The notes under the pieces are model-generated. The model had not been told where the DNA came from and did no database searches. It saw nothing but the letters and a program-made list of their open reading frames with translations. Of a stretch of DNA of 64,000 nt, positions 50,928 through 60,926 are shown in pieces. How positions within the stretch are numbered: the first letter of the stretch is position 1; every line of letters begins with the position of its first letter. The position numbers and the translations under genes are program-made. This DNA is from DAIDKA01 sp035487155. GTDB lineage: Bacteria; Pseudomonadota; Gammaproteobacteria; Steroidobacterales; Steroidobacteraceae. The stretch lies in contig DATHMK010000005.1 of NCBI GenBank assembly GCA_035487155.1, positions 1 to 64,000 on the forward strand, read 5' to 3'.

Positions 50928-51132
50928 CGGGATTTCCCGCGGGTCCCGCGCCCTGACCGCAGGCTCGGCGCGCCGCTGCGCCACGCCACGAACCCTGAGG
51001 CGCCTGCCGGCGGCCGATGAAAAGTCAACCGCCCCCGCGTGCGTCAAAACATAGTTGGCTCTCACGTATGTCGCATGTCGCGTCGCGCGGCTGCACAATA
51101 GGAGGATGACCACGAAGGCGAGGGTAGGAGGC

Positions 51133-53628
51133 ATGGGCAAGAGCGGTGCATTGTCAAAACGGGCATGGGTGCGCTACGGCGCCTGCCTACCCCTGGCCTG
51201 GCTCGCGCTGGCCGGGATGGCGTATGCCCAGGCCCCGGCAGCCGCCGATCCTGTCAAGCCATTCAACGACCTGATCAACAGCAACTGCGTGAAGTGCCAC
51301 AACTCCACGGACTGGGCCGGCGGTGTGGCCATGGACACCATGGATCTGGGTCATGCCGGCGAGGATCCGCAGGTATGGGAAGAGGCAGTCACCAAGCTTC
51401 GCGGGCGGCTCATGCCGCCGGCCGGTGAAAAGCAACCCACCCAGCCGGCTGTGGACGCCTTCGTCAACTACCTCGAAACCTCCCTCGATGCTTCCGCCGA
51501 GGACAAAGGCGTGGGCCATGTACCCCTGGAGCGCCTCACCCGCACCGAGTTCTCGGCCTCGGTCAAGGGCCTGCTCGGAGTGGACGTTGATCCGAAGCAG
51601 GTCCTGCCCACCGAGATCGAAGTCGATGGCTTCAGCAACATCGCCGGTGCCCTGACCGTCTCACCGACCTTCCTGGAGCAGTACCTGCAGGCCGCGCGCC
51701 GGGTCGCGCGCATCGCCGTGGGCCAGCCGGTGCCGAAGATGGAGAGTGTGTTTCACGGCGGTGGCGGCGGTGGCGGGGGGCAGGCCGGGTTTGGTTCTCC
51801 CACGCAGTACCAGCATCGGGACGGCTTTCCCCTGGGCACGCGCGGTGGCGTGAGCTTCACCCATGTGTTTCCAGCCGATGGTGAATACCATTTCAATTTC
51901 ATGGACGGCGACAGCATCGATGCGGGCCTGTACCCGCGCGGCATGGAGACCCGGGCCACGGTCGTGTTCCTGCTGGATGACAAGGAAGTGGCCCGCCGGG
52001 AACTCGGCGGTCCGGATGACATGTCGCTCGCCGAACGTGACGGCCCCAAGGGCCGCCTCGACCTGATTGGCAAATTGTCCAACATCCCGGTGCAGGTCAC
52101 TGCAGGCCCGCACACCGTGACCGTCACCTTCATCGAACGCTCCTGGGCGGAGAGCAATGATCCGACCGGCGCCGGCAAGGTATCGGGCATGCCCATCATC
52201 CGCGATGGTATCCAGGTCGTGGGTCCCTACCAGCCGCACGGACTGTCCTTGAGCGCCAGTCGCGCCAAGATCTTCATCTGCGAACCCCAGCAGCAAAGCG
52301 AAGAACGCCCCTGTGCGCAGAAGATTGCGCGGCATCTGGCGACCGAGGCGTTCCGTCGTCCGGTGACCGACGAGGATGTGAACGCGCTCATGAAGTTCTA
52401 TGAGACCGGGCGTGCCGATCCGGGCGGCTTCGATTCCGGAGTCATCGAACTGATCACCGCGATCCTCTCAAGTCCGGACTTTCTCTATCGCGCAATCTCG
52501 GCACCCGCCAATCCGAGTGAATCGCGGCAGCTGGATGATCTGGAGCTGGCCTCGCGTCTGTCGTTCTTTTTGTGGAACCAGGGCCCTGACGATCAGTTGC
52601 TCGCGCTCGCCAACCAGCACCAGCTCTCCAACACCGCCGTGCTGGATGGCCAGGTCGCACGCATGCTGAAGGATCCGCGCGCCCAGTCTCTGGTGACGGA
52701 CTTCGCGTTCTCTTGGCTTAATTTCGGCACCTTGAGTCAGGTGGAGCCGCTGGATCGCGAATTCAACGCCGCGATGCGCGAGAACTTCGAGACCGAGGCG
52801 CGGCTGTTCCTGGCCAGCGTGCTGCTCGAGAATCGCAACGTCACTGACCTGCTGACCGCGAACTACACCTTCGTCAACGATAATCTGGCCCGGCAGTACG
52901 GCATCCCGGGAGTCCTCGGGCCGCAGTTCCGCCAGGTGACGCTCAGCGATGAGAATCGCTGGGGTATCCTCGGCAAGGGCGCCTTCGAGCTGCGCACCTC
53001 GTACGCCGACCGGACCTCCCCGGTACTGCGCGGCGAGTACGTGCTTGACCGCCTGATGGGCTCGCCGCCGCATCCGCCGCCGCCGAATGCGGTCACCGAC
53101 CTGTCCTTCCACGAAGGTCAGCCGCCCACCACGGTGCGGCAGCGCCTCGAGGCGCATCGTGCCAATCCCACCTGCCGGGCCTGCCATGGCCTGATCGACC
53201 CGCTGGGACTGGCATTGGAGAACTTCGACCTGACCGGCCGCTGGCGCACGGCGGATCCGGTCACCAAGGTGACCATCGATCCGACGGCGGAGCTTTCCAG
53301 CGGCCTGGTGCTGCGCAATCCTGCCGACCTGCGGCACTACCTGACGCGCCAGCCGGACCTGTTTCCCACGACCGTCACCAAGCGACTGATGATGTATGCG
53401 CTGAATCGCGAACTTGAGTACTACGACATGCCCGAGGTCCGCAAGATCGTGCGCGACGCCGCCGCCAGCAATTACACCGCCGCTGCGCTCATTACCGGCA
53501 TCGTCAACAGTGATGCCTTCCGGCGCCAGGGATCGGATCTGAAGCCGAACAAGGCGCCAGACACGCACGGGGTCAAGGTGGCCGCAATCGATACCAGCGG
53601 CAAAGCCGCAACGCAGCGACAGGAGTGA
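51133..53628 (+). CDS. Exported DUF1592-type c-haem protein A
   Basis: This protein is 831 residues from ATG 51133; ATG 51106 is an alternative. A signal peptide ends near AYAQ, then the planctomycete cytochrome C-like CVKCHNSTDW (c-haem motif CxxCH) and the domains DUF1587 (LTRTEFSASVKGLLG), a jelly-roll-like insert with poly-Gly (51757-51780), DUF1595 (FRRPVTDEDVNALM), DUF1592 (DDLELASRLSFFLW), DUF1588 (GILGKGAFELRTSYADRTSPVLRGEYVL and a second CxxCH in CRACHGLIDPLGLALENFD) and DUF1585 at the C-terminus. It is the full multi-domain architecture of these exported proteins. A redox role is suggested by the two haem motifs; the substrate is unknown. Confidence 0.9.
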   Translation: MGKSGALSKRAWVRYGACLPLAWLALAGMAYAQAPAAADPVKPFNDLINSNCVKCHNSTDWAGGVAMDTMDLGHAGEDPQVWEEAVTKLRGRLMPPAGEKQPTQPAVDAFVNYLETSLDASAEDKGVGHVPLERLTRTEFSASVKGLLGVDVDPKQVLPTEIEVDGFSNIAGALTVSPTFLEQYLQAARRVARIAVGQPVPKMESVFHGGGGGGGGQAGFGSPTQYQHRDGFPLGTRGGVSFTHVFPADGEYHFNFMDGDSIDAGLYPRGMETRATVVFLLDDKEVARRELGGPDDMSLAERDGPKGRLDLIGKLSNIPVQVTAGPHTVTVTFIERSWAESNDPTGAGKVSGMPIIRDGIQVVGPYQPHGLSLSASRAKIFICEPQQQSEERPCAQKIARHLATEAFRRPVTDEDVNALMKFYETGRADPGGFDSGVIELITAILSSPDFLYRAISAPANPSESRQLDDLELASRLSFFLWNQGPDDQLLALANQHQLSNTAVLDGQVARMLKDPRAQSLVTDFAFSWLNFGTLSQVEPLDREFNAAMRENFETEARLFLASVLLENRNVTDLLTANYTFVNDNLARQYGIPGVLGPQFRQVTLSDENRWGILGKGAFELRTSYADRTSPVLRGEYVLDRLMGSPPHPPPPNAVTDLSFHEGQPPTTVRQRLEAHRANPTCRACHGLIDPLGLALENFDLTGRWRTADPVTKVTIDPTAELSSGLVLRNPADLRHYLTRQPDLFPTTVTKRLMMYALNRELEYYDMPEVRKIVRDAAASNYTAAALITGIVNSDAFRRQGSDLKPNKAPDTHGVKVAAIDTSGKAATQRQE

Positions 53629-53634
53629 CAGGCG

Positions 53635-54984
53635 ATGGCGTACTTCCTGACCAAGAAGCATCTGTCCCGACGCCACTTCCTGCGAGGTGGCGGCGTGGCG
53701 CTCGGCCTGCCCTTCCTGGAGGCGATGGTGCCGGCGGCCACGGCGCTGGCCGACACCGCCGCTGCGCCCAAGACCCGCGCGGGGTTCTTCTATATCCCGC
53801 ACGGCGCGATCATGAACAACACCGTGTACGGCAAGGAAGTGGACGTCTGGACTTCCACCGGCAAGGGCGCTGATTTCAAGCTGGGCAAGACCCTCGCCTC
53901 GCTCGAGCCCTACAAGAACTACGTCACGACCTTCGACAATCTGGAAAACGTCGCGGCCTTGGGTTCGGTCCACACCCTGAACCCGGCGACGTGGCTGTCC
54001 TGCGTGCGTCCGGATACCGCCGCCAAGGGCGCGAGCATGGGGATCACGCTGGATCAGGTGATCGTGCAGCACCTGGGACAGAAGACCGCGCTGCCCTCCC
54101 TGGAGATCTGCTCGGAGACCACCATCCAGGTCGCCGCCTGTGGCGGCGCGGGCTGCTATTACGCCTCCACGACTTCCTACTCCGGGCCCAATTCGCCGCT
54201 GCCGATGGAGTACAACCCGCGCAAGGTCTTCATCCAGCTCATGGGTGAGGGTGATACGGCGGCCGAGCGGGATGCCCTGCTGCGCAAGAACTCGAGCATC
54301 CTGGACATGATCAACGACCGTGCCAAGGCGCTCAACGGTGAACTCGGTCCGGGTGACCGGGCGAAGCTGGAGGAGTATCTGGACACGGTCCGCGAACTGG
54401 AACGGCGTGTGACCGTGGCCGGTTCACGCGACCTGCACGGGGTCACCGTTCCGGATGCGCCGGTGGGTGAGCTGGACGACTTCGACAAGCAGGTGCGCTT
54501 GATGTTCGACCTCTTGGCGCTGGCTTACCAGGCCGATCTGACGCGCGTTGCCTCCTTCGTGATGGTCTCCGAGGGCACCAACCGCACCTATAACTTCGTC
54601 GGTGTGCCCGATTCCTTCCACCCCGTCAGCCACCACTCCAATGACAAGGAGCGCATCCGCAGGCTGCAGGTCATCGAGCGCTACCACATGGAGCGATTCG
54701 CGGACTTCGTCAAGAAGCTGGCCAACACCAAGGAGGGTGACGGCAGCATCCTGGATCATTCGCTGTTCCTGTACGGCTCGAACATGAGCAACAGCAACCA
54801 GCACGACAACTACCCGCTGCCGGAGATTCTGGTCGGCGGCGCCAACGGTAAGCACGTCGGCGGCAAGAATGTCACGCCCGGTGCGCACACGCCGCTGGCC
54901 AATCTGCACCTGACGATCCTGGACAAGCTCGGAATCCAGCAGCCGAAATTCGGCAACAGCACCGGGATGATCAGCGATGTCTGA
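53635..54984 (+). CDS. Tat-exported DUF1552 protein A
   Basis: This 449-residue protein has the twin-arginine signal SRRHFLRGGGVALGLPFLEAM and then the DUF1552 family: a phosphatase-like fold is suspected for relatives such as DUF1501. The HxxSHH motif is visible as FHPVSHHSND near residue 325, and the conserved LYGSNMSNSNQHDNYPLPEILVGG follows. A CGGAGC stretch near residue 165 is family-typical. It starts 6 bp after the DUF1592 gene and overlaps the next by 8 bp. Two such proteins are present in this operon; DUF1552 and DUF1592 genes are commonly adjacent in planctomycetes, acidobacteria and some proteobacteria. Confidence 0.92.
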   Translation: MAYFLTKKHLSRRHFLRGGGVALGLPFLEAMVPAATALADTAAAPKTRAGFFYIPHGAIMNNTVYGKEVDVWTSTGKGADFKLGKTLASLEPYKNYVTTFDNLENVAALGSVHTLNPATWLSCVRPDTAAKGASMGITLDQVIVQHLGQKTALPSLEICSETTIQVAACGGAGCYYASTTSYSGPNSPLPMEYNPRKVFIQLMGEGDTAAERDALLRKNSSILDMINDRAKALNGELGPGDRAKLEEYLDTVRELERRVTVAGSRDLHGVTVPDAPVGELDDFDKQVRLMFDLLALAYQADLTRVASFVMVSEGTNRTYNFVGVPDSFHPVSHHSNDKERIRRLQVIERYHMERFADFVKKLANTKEGDGSILDHSLFLYGSNMSNSNQHDNYPLPEILVGGANGKHVGGKNVTPGAHTPLANLHLTILDKLGIQQPKFGNSTGMISDV

Positions 54985-55936
54985 TCGCAGAAGCTTCCTG
55001 CGAGGCTCGCTCAGCGGGCTGGCGGGACTGGCCTCCGTGCCGCTGCTGGGCGCCCTGGCAGGCTGCCAGGAGGCGCCTCCCCAGGCGCAGGCTACCGCGG
55101 GCGCCAAGGCGGCCCCGCTGATGCGTGCGCAACTGACCGAGCGGGTCAGTGTGGTGAGCGGCGCACCCGGCAATGTCGTGGTGCTCTCGGCCCCTGACGG
55201 ACTGGTACTGGTCGATAGCGGCTCGGCGGGGATGGCCAAGGCGCTGCGGGCGAGCCTCGGCGCCCCCGCGGTGCATACGCTCTTCAATACCCACTACCAC
55301 GCCGATGAGACCGGCGGTAACGCGCTGTTCGGCGCTGCCGGGGCTTCCATCCATGCGCATGAAATCACCAAGCAGTGGCTGGCCACGGACTACTACGTGC
55401 CGGCGGAGGACCGCTGGGTGAAGGCCCAGCCCGCGGTAGCCATTCCGACGGCGATCTTCCGCGACAAGAGCGAGCTGAAGGCCGGCGCCGAGAACATCGA
55501 AGCGGGGTACCTGCTCGAGGCGCATACGCGCGGCGACATCTATGTGTATTTCCGTGACTCCAATGTGCTCGCGGTCGGGGATGTCGCCGCCCCCGTGCAT
55601 GATCCGGAACTGGACTGGTACGCGGGCGGCTGGATCGGTGGCCGCGTGGACGCCATGGACAAGCTGGTGAAGCTCGCCAACGACGACACCAAGATCGTGC
55701 CGGCCTTTGGGCCGGTGATGACCCGTGCGCAGCTGCAGGCCGAAATGCAGATGATGAAGGTCCTCTACGATCGGACCACGGATATGACCGACCACGGCCG
55801 CAGCGCCAAGGACATGCTCGATGAGGGCGTGATGAAGGACATCAACCGCAGGTTCGATGATCCGTATCGGTTCCTCTACGATGTGAGCAAGGGTCTGTGG
55901 GCCCACTACACCAATTTCGGGGGCAACATTGTTTAA
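54977..55936 (+). CDS. Exported MBL-fold protein A, variant metal site
   Basis: This 319-residue protein has a Tat-like signal (DRRSFLRGSLSG) and a lipobox-like LAGC at about 26-29. The MBL motif reads NTHYHADETGGN, giving H106-x-H108-x-D110-E111 where the usual sixth position is His; the later His of EAHTRGDIYVYF and the Asp of VGDVAAPV remain. The altered site may bind one metal or be used for structure. It resembles the quinoprotein-relay or PqqB-like exported MBL proteins. It overlaps both neighbours. The sister at 57609 keeps the complete H-x-H-x-D-H. Confidence 0.85.
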   Translation: MSDRRSFLRGSLSGLAGLASVPLLGALAGCQEAPPQAQATAGAKAAPLMRAQLTERVSVVSGAPGNVVVLSAPDGLVLVDSGSAGMAKALRASLGAPAVHTLFNTHYHADETGGNALFGAAGASIHAHEITKQWLATDYYVPAEDRWVKAQPAVAIPTAIFRDKSELKAGAENIEAGYLLEAHTRGDIYVYFRDSNVLAVGDVAAPVHDPELDWYAGGWIGGRVDAMDKLVKLANDDTKIVPAFGPVMTRAQLQAEMQMMKVLYDRTTDMTDHGRSAKDMLDEGVMKDINRRFDDPYRFLYDVSKGLWAHYTNFGGNIV

Positions 55937-57581
55937 GTTGACCATCCGCGCCTCGGCGCTGGCCGCGGCCCTCGGCGCGCTGTCGCTTGGGGCGGCGGCA
56001 TCTTGCTTTGCGGACGGCGCTCCGCAGACCCTCATCGACCTGATTCGCGCTCACCAGCGCGATGCGGTGCTCGCGGCCATCACCTCCCCGGATATCGATG
56101 TGAATGCCGCCGATCCGGATGGCTCGACGCCGCTCATGTGGGCGACGTACACCGTCGATCACGAACTGGTGCGCGAGCTGCTGAAGAAGGGCGCCAAGGC
56201 CAAGGTCACCAATCGCTACGGTTCCTCACCGCTGGGCGAGGCGGTCAAGCTCGGCGACAGCGAAATGGTCAGCATGCTGCTGGATGCCGGTGCCGACGCC
56301 AACTCGCCCAATCAGGACGGTCAGACGGCGCTGATGCTGGCCTCGAACATCGGCTCGCTGCCGATTGCGCAGCTGCTCATCGCCCATGGCGCGAACGTCA
56401 ATGCCATCGAAACCTTCCGCGGCCAGAATGCCCTGATGTGGGCGGCGGCGGAGAATCATCCGGACGTGGTCGATCTGCTGCTGGCGCACGGGGCCAACGT
56501 CAAGCTGCGTGCGAGATATGATGACTGGCCGCGCGAGATGACCTCCGAGCCGCGCGCCCAGTTCAACCAGACCGGTGGTCTCACCGCACTGCTGTATGCG
56601 ACCCGCTCGGGCTGCTACCGCTGTGCCGTCGCCATCGTCAAGGCCGGCGCGGATGTCAATCAGCCCAATCCGGATGGCATCACGCCCCTGATCAATGCCC
56701 TGGACAGCCGCGACTACGACATCGCCATGTTCCTGCTCGACAAGGGTGCCAACGCCAGCGCCTGGGACATGACCGGCCGTACGCCCCTGTATGTCGCGGT
56801 CGATATGAACTCCTACAGGGGCCGCGGTATCGGCGGCCCCACCGGCTTTGCCGGCTATGCCGGCCCGACCGCGGCGCATCCCAGGAGCAAGGCCACGGCG
56901 ATGGACGTCGTCAATCGTCTGCTGGCCATGGGAGTGGACCCCAATCATGAGCTCACGCGCATGCGACCCAATGGCAATGGTCGCGGGCGCTTCGAGGACT
57001 ACATGATGCGCGGTGGCACCGGCGCGGTGATGATCGCCTCGATGAGCTTCGATGATGTGGCGCTGCAGGCGCTGCTGGATCACGGTGCCGAGGCCGATGT
57101 GCCCAATGTGTTCCAGATCACCCCGCTGATGGCCGTCGCCGGCATGAGTGGGGCGGGGCGCGGCAACGGCTACGGCCCGCAGCAGGGAGACCTGCAGGAT
57201 CGTGCCATGAAGGTGGTTGACCTGCTGCTGGCCCATGGGGCGAATATCAATGCCCGGGTCACCGACAGCCACACCCATACCGCCAAACTGGTCGCCTATG
57301 TGCAAGGACGCGATCACGAGGGCCAGACGGCACTGTTTGCCGCCGCCGAGGCGGGCTGGGACCGTGTCACCAAGGACCTGCTCGACCATGGCGCCGATGC
57401 GAACATCCGCGACGCCTCCGGCAAGCTCGCCCTGGATTACGCCAAAGCACCCCCTCCGGTGGGACCGGGAGTGGCGCCCATCCGGGCCGATCCTGCCAGT
57501 CGGGCTCACACCGTGGCGCTGCTCGCGGCGCTGGTGCCGGGCTCCTCCGGCGTCAGCGCGGATATCGCTGCGGCCAAATAA
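55929..57581 (+). CDS. Exported ankyrin-repeat protein A
   Basis: This 550-residue protein starts at TTG 55929 inside the previous gene's end, after a ggggg site. The signal peptide ends near CFADG. About 10-12 ankyrin repeats follow, each with the pattern DGxTPLMxA..., LLDxGADxN, for example DGSTPLMWATYTVDHELVRELLKKGAKAKV and DGQTALMLASNIGSLPIAQLLIAHGANVNA. A Gly-rich stretch around 290-310 interrupts them. Ankyrin repeats bind other proteins, so it may scaffold the exported enzymes of the operon. Confidence 0.9.
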   Translation: MFKLTIRASALAAALGALSLGAAASCFADGAPQTLIDLIRAHQRDAVLAAITSPDIDVNAADPDGSTPLMWATYTVDHELVRELLKKGAKAKVTNRYGSSPLGEAVKLGDSEMVSMLLDAGADANSPNQDGQTALMLASNIGSLPIAQLLIAHGANVNAIETFRGQNALMWAAAENHPDVVDLLLAHGANVKLRARYDDWPREMTSEPRAQFNQTGGLTALLYATRSGCYRCAVAIVKAGADVNQPNPDGITPLINALDSRDYDIAMFLLDKGANASAWDMTGRTPLYVAVDMNSYRGRGIGGPTGFAGYAGPTAAHPRSKATAMDVVNRLLAMGVDPNHELTRMRPNGNGRGRFEDYMMRGGTGAVMIASMSFDDVALQALLDHGAEADVPNVFQITPLMAVAGMSGAGRGNGYGPQQGDLQDRAMKVVDLLLAHGANINARVTDSHTHTAKLVAYVQGRDHEGQTALFAAAEAGWDRVTKDLLDHGADANIRDASGKLALDYAKAPPPVGPGVAPIRADPASRAHTVALLAALVPGSSGVSADIAAAK

Positions 57582-57608
57582 TCACGCTTGGCCGGGAGTC
57601 CCTCCGGT

Positions 57609-58547
57609 ATGCCCGCTCGCAGGCAGGTACTGAAGCAGCTGGCAGGCGGGATCGCCGTCCAGGCACTCGCCTGCATTCCCACGCGCCAGGTCCTCGGGGC
57701 CAGTCCCGAGGTTGCATTCAGTCAGCTGAGTACCAATGTGGCGCTGCTGTCCGGTCTGGGCGGCAATGTGGTGGCGCTGAGCGCCCCGGACGGCCTGGCG
57801 GTCATCGACAGCGGTGCGCCGGAGCACTCGACGCAGCTGCTCAGGGCGCTCGCCTCCTTGCCCGGTGGCAACAACATCCGCAGCGTCTTCAATACTCATT
57901 GGCACTGGGATCACACCGGCGGCAACGAGGCGCTGCGCAAGGCGGGCGCGCAGATCATCGCGCACGAGAACACGCGCCTATGGCTGGGCACGGAGGTCAT
58001 CGAGGAGTGGGAAAACCGCACTTACAAGGCGCGACCCCCGCAGGCGTTGCCGACCAGCACCTTCTACTACAAGTCCAACCAGCTCAACTTCGGCGATGAG
58101 CCTATCGAGTATGGATGGCTTGGCCAGGCCCATACGGATGGCGACATCTACGTCTATCTGCGCCGGCAGAACCTGCTGATGGTGGGGGATGTGCTGGCCG
58201 TGGGCCGCTACCCGGTACTCGACTACTGCACCGGTGGCTGGATCCTCGGCATGCGGGAGGCAACGCAGAAGCTGCTCGACCTCAGCAACGAGCAGACGCG
58301 TATTGTTCCGGGCACTGGTCCGGTTCAGACCCGCGCGGATTTGAAAGCCGAACACGACATGCTGGCGGCGCTGCAGGACAAAGTCTGGGCGCTGATGCGC
58401 AAGGGCATGACGGCCAGCGAAATTCTTGCCGCCGGGGCGAGCGCCGACTTTGACGCGAAATGGGGCGATCCGCGGCAATTCATCACCAGTGCCTACCAGG
58501 GAATCTACGGCCATATCGCCGACTTCCTGGGCAAGGGAGTGGTGTAG
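57609..58547 (+). CDS. Exported MBL-fold protein B
   Basis: This protein is 312 residues from ATG 57609; TTG 57588 would add seven residues. ARRQVLKQLAGGIAVQALA is a Tat-like signal. The zinc motif is complete, NTHWHWDHTGGNEA, with H97, H99, D101 and H102, followed by a His in QAHTDGDIYVYL and an Asp in VGDVLAVG. It is the less-changed relative of the MBL protein at 54977, with which it shares overall layout including the C-terminal YQGIYGHI-type helix. It likely hydrolyses an ester or lactone in the periplasm. Confidence 0.87.
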   Translation: MPARRQVLKQLAGGIAVQALACIPTRQVLGASPEVAFSQLSTNVALLSGLGGNVVALSAPDGLAVIDSGAPEHSTQLLRALASLPGGNNIRSVFNTHWHWDHTGGNEALRKAGAQIIAHENTRLWLGTEVIEEWENRTYKARPPQALPTSTFYYKSNQLNFGDEPIEYGWLGQAHTDGDIYVYLRRQNLLMVGDVLAVGRYPVLDYCTGGWILGMREATQKLLDLSNEQTRIVPGTGPVQTRADLKAEHDMLAALQDKVWALMRKGMTASEILAAGASADFDAKWGDPRQFITSAYQGIYGHIADFLGKGVV

Positions 58548-58549
58548 TC

Positions 58550-60907
58550 ATGAGATCCATCGCAAGTCTCATCGGCCCGCTTATCGCCGCTGCGGCTTTC
58601 AGCACGGCGGTGAACGCGGCCGATGCCGCGCACGAGAAGTGGAAGCTGCTGGGCGAGTACTGCGAGAAATGCCACAACGCCACCGATTGGGCGGGCAGTG
58701 TCGCCTTCGATACCATGCAGCCGGATGAGGTTCCCCAGGATGCGAAGATCTGGGAAGAAGCCGTCACGAAGTTGCAGGGTCGCCTCATGCCCCCGCCGGG
58801 AGAAAAGCAGCCGACGCAGGCGAGCATCGACTCCTTCGTGTCCTGGTTGCAGACCACGCTCGACCAGGCGGACGCCGCGCATCCGGATCCGGGCTATGTG
58901 ACCCTGCATCGCCTGAACCGTACCGAGTACGCACGCTCGGTTCAGGAGTTACTGGGCGTGACGGTGGATGTGGAGTCCTTGTTGCCCAAGGACACGATGA
59001 GCGATGGCTTCGATGACATCGCCAATGTCCTGAAGGTCTCCCCGACGTTCCTGGACCAGTATATTTCGGCGGCGACGAGTGTCGCGGCGCTGGCGATGGG
59101 CAATCCGCAGGCGCACAAGAGCATCGCAATCCTGCGCGCATCGCGCGAGAGCCAGGCCTCGCATATCGAAGGTCTGCCGCTGGGCACGCACGGCATGCTG
59201 GTGCGTCACGATTTCCCGGCTGACGGGGACTATGAGTTCGACCTGGGTCGTGGCGGCGGTGGAGCACTGCTGCTGATCGACGGTAAGCAGGTATACCAGC
59301 AAGGCGCCGCCGGCCCGGGGGCCGGCGCTCCGGGGGGCAGGGACCCGCGCAAGCGCGCGCCACCCCCGCGGCTTCATGTCAGCGCCGGCCCGCATGACGT
59401 CGCGGTCGCCTTCGTGCAGCGTGAGCAGCCCGAATCGGATGACTGGCTGCAGCCGCTGAATCCGGCCGGCGGCGGATTTGGTGGATTCGCCGAGCGTGCG
59501 GCGGGCCTGCAGATCACCGGCCCGTTCGATCCCACCGGCGTCAGCGACACGCCCAGCCGCCACCTCATCTTCCTCTGTCACCCGGCCGACGAAAGCGCGG
59601 AGCTGCCCTGTGCAAGGCAGATCATCGCGAACCTGGAGCGGGTTGCGTACCGGCGGCCGGTGACCGAAGCGGATGTGGCGCCACCACTGCGCTTCTTCCA
59701 GGAGGGCCGTCAGGGCGCAGGCTTTGATGCGGGCATCGAGAACGCGCTGGTGGCGATACTGTCGAGCCCGAAGTTTCTGTATCGGGTGGAGCGCGTGCCG
59801 CAGAATCTGCCGCCGGGTGCGAGCTTCCGTATCAGTGACCTGGAGCTGGCCTCGCGGCTGTCGTTCTTCCTCTGGAGCGAGGGGCCGGACGAGACGCTGC
59901 TGGACCTGGCCACTGCCGGGCAGCTGCATGAGCCGCAGGTCCTGTCCAGCCAGGTCAGGCGCATGCTGGCCGATCCGCGTGCCAACGCCCTGGTCACGAA
60001 CTTCGCATTCCAGTGGCTGAAAGTTGATGACATGGATCGCATCAATCCGGATCAGGCTGCCTATCCGGCCTTCGATGAGGATCTGCGCCATGCCTTCAAG
60101 AAGGAGATGGAGCTGTTCCTGGGCAGTGTGCTGCTGCAGGACCATGACGTGCTGGATCTGCTCACCGCGAACTACACCTTCGTCAATGGCCGTCTGGCGC
60201 TGCACTATGGCGTGCCCAATGTACTGGGCAGTGACTTCCGTCGGGTGACGCTGAGCGATTCGCGGCGCTGGGGATTGTTGGGCAAGGCCGCCATTCTCAT
60301 GGGTACCTCCTATGCCAACCGCACCGCGCCGGTGCTGCGCGGTGCCTGGGTGCTCGAGTCGATCGGCGGGACCCCGCCGCATGCGCCGCCACCGGCCATT
60401 CCGGCTCTGGTGGAGAATATTCCGGGCGCCAGACCCCTCACGGTGCGCGAACGCATGGAGCAGCACCGCTCCCAGCCTTCCTGCAACAGCTGCCACGGCA
60501 TCATGGACCCGATGGGACTGTCGCTGGAGAACTTCGACGCAGTCGGCCAGTGGCGCGCCAAGGACTATGACACCGGGACCGCCATCGATGCCTCGGGAAA
60601 AATGGCGGACGGCACGCCCGTCAATGGACCGGATGACCTGCGCAAGGCGCTGATGGGGCGCCCGCAGCAGTTCGTGCAGACGCTGACACGCAATCTGCTG
60701 GCCTATGCACTGGGCCGCACGCTCGACTATCACGACATGCCCACGGTGCGCAGGATCGTGCGCGATGCGGCCGCCGATCACGATCGCTTCTCGGCAATTC
60801 TGCTCGGCATCGTCGCCAGCCCGGCCTTCCAGATGAAGCAGATGCCCGCCGGTCAGGGCGCGGGCCAGCCGGATGTGAAGCTGACCCAGGTGTCGGTAGC
60901 GCAGTGA
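58550..60907 (+). CDS. Exported DUF1592-type c-haem protein B
   Basis: This protein is 785 residues from ATG 58550, with a signal peptide ending near VNAAD. The c-haem motif CEKCHNATDWAG opens the mature protein, then DUF1587 (LNRTEYARSVQELLG), a shorter insert than copy A containing a Pro/Gly/Arg stretch (APGGRDPRKRAPPPR), DUF1595, DUF1592 (SDLELASRLSFFLW), DUF1588 (with CNSCHGIMDPMGLSLENFD) and DUF1585. It is a diverged paralogue of the gene at 51133. Its start lies 2 bp after the stop of the MBL gene. Confidence 0.92.
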   Translation: MRSIASLIGPLIAAAAFSTAVNAADAAHEKWKLLGEYCEKCHNATDWAGSVAFDTMQPDEVPQDAKIWEEAVTKLQGRLMPPPGEKQPTQASIDSFVSWLQTTLDQADAAHPDPGYVTLHRLNRTEYARSVQELLGVTVDVESLLPKDTMSDGFDDIANVLKVSPTFLDQYISAATSVAALAMGNPQAHKSIAILRASRESQASHIEGLPLGTHGMLVRHDFPADGDYEFDLGRGGGGALLLIDGKQVYQQGAAGPGAGAPGGRDPRKRAPPPRLHVSAGPHDVAVAFVQREQPESDDWLQPLNPAGGGFGGFAERAAGLQITGPFDPTGVSDTPSRHLIFLCHPADESAELPCARQIIANLERVAYRRPVTEADVAPPLRFFQEGRQGAGFDAGIENALVAILSSPKFLYRVERVPQNLPPGASFRISDLELASRLSFFLWSEGPDETLLDLATAGQLHEPQVLSSQVRRMLADPRANALVTNFAFQWLKVDDMDRINPDQAAYPAFDEDLRHAFKKEMELFLGSVLLQDHDVLDLLTANYTFVNGRLALHYGVPNVLGSDFRRVTLSDSRRWGLLGKAAILMGTSYANRTAPVLRGAWVLESIGGTPPHAPPPAIPALVENIPGARPLTVRERMEQHRSQPSCNSCHGIMDPMGLSLENFDAVGQWRAKDYDTGTAIDASGKMADGTPVNGPDDLRKALMGRPQQFVQTLTRNLLAYALGRTLDYHDMPTVRRIVRDAAADHDRFSAILLGIVASPAFQMKQMPAGQGAGQPDVKLTQVSVAQ

Positions 60908-60926
60908 TCGCGCCCAAGGACCAGAT

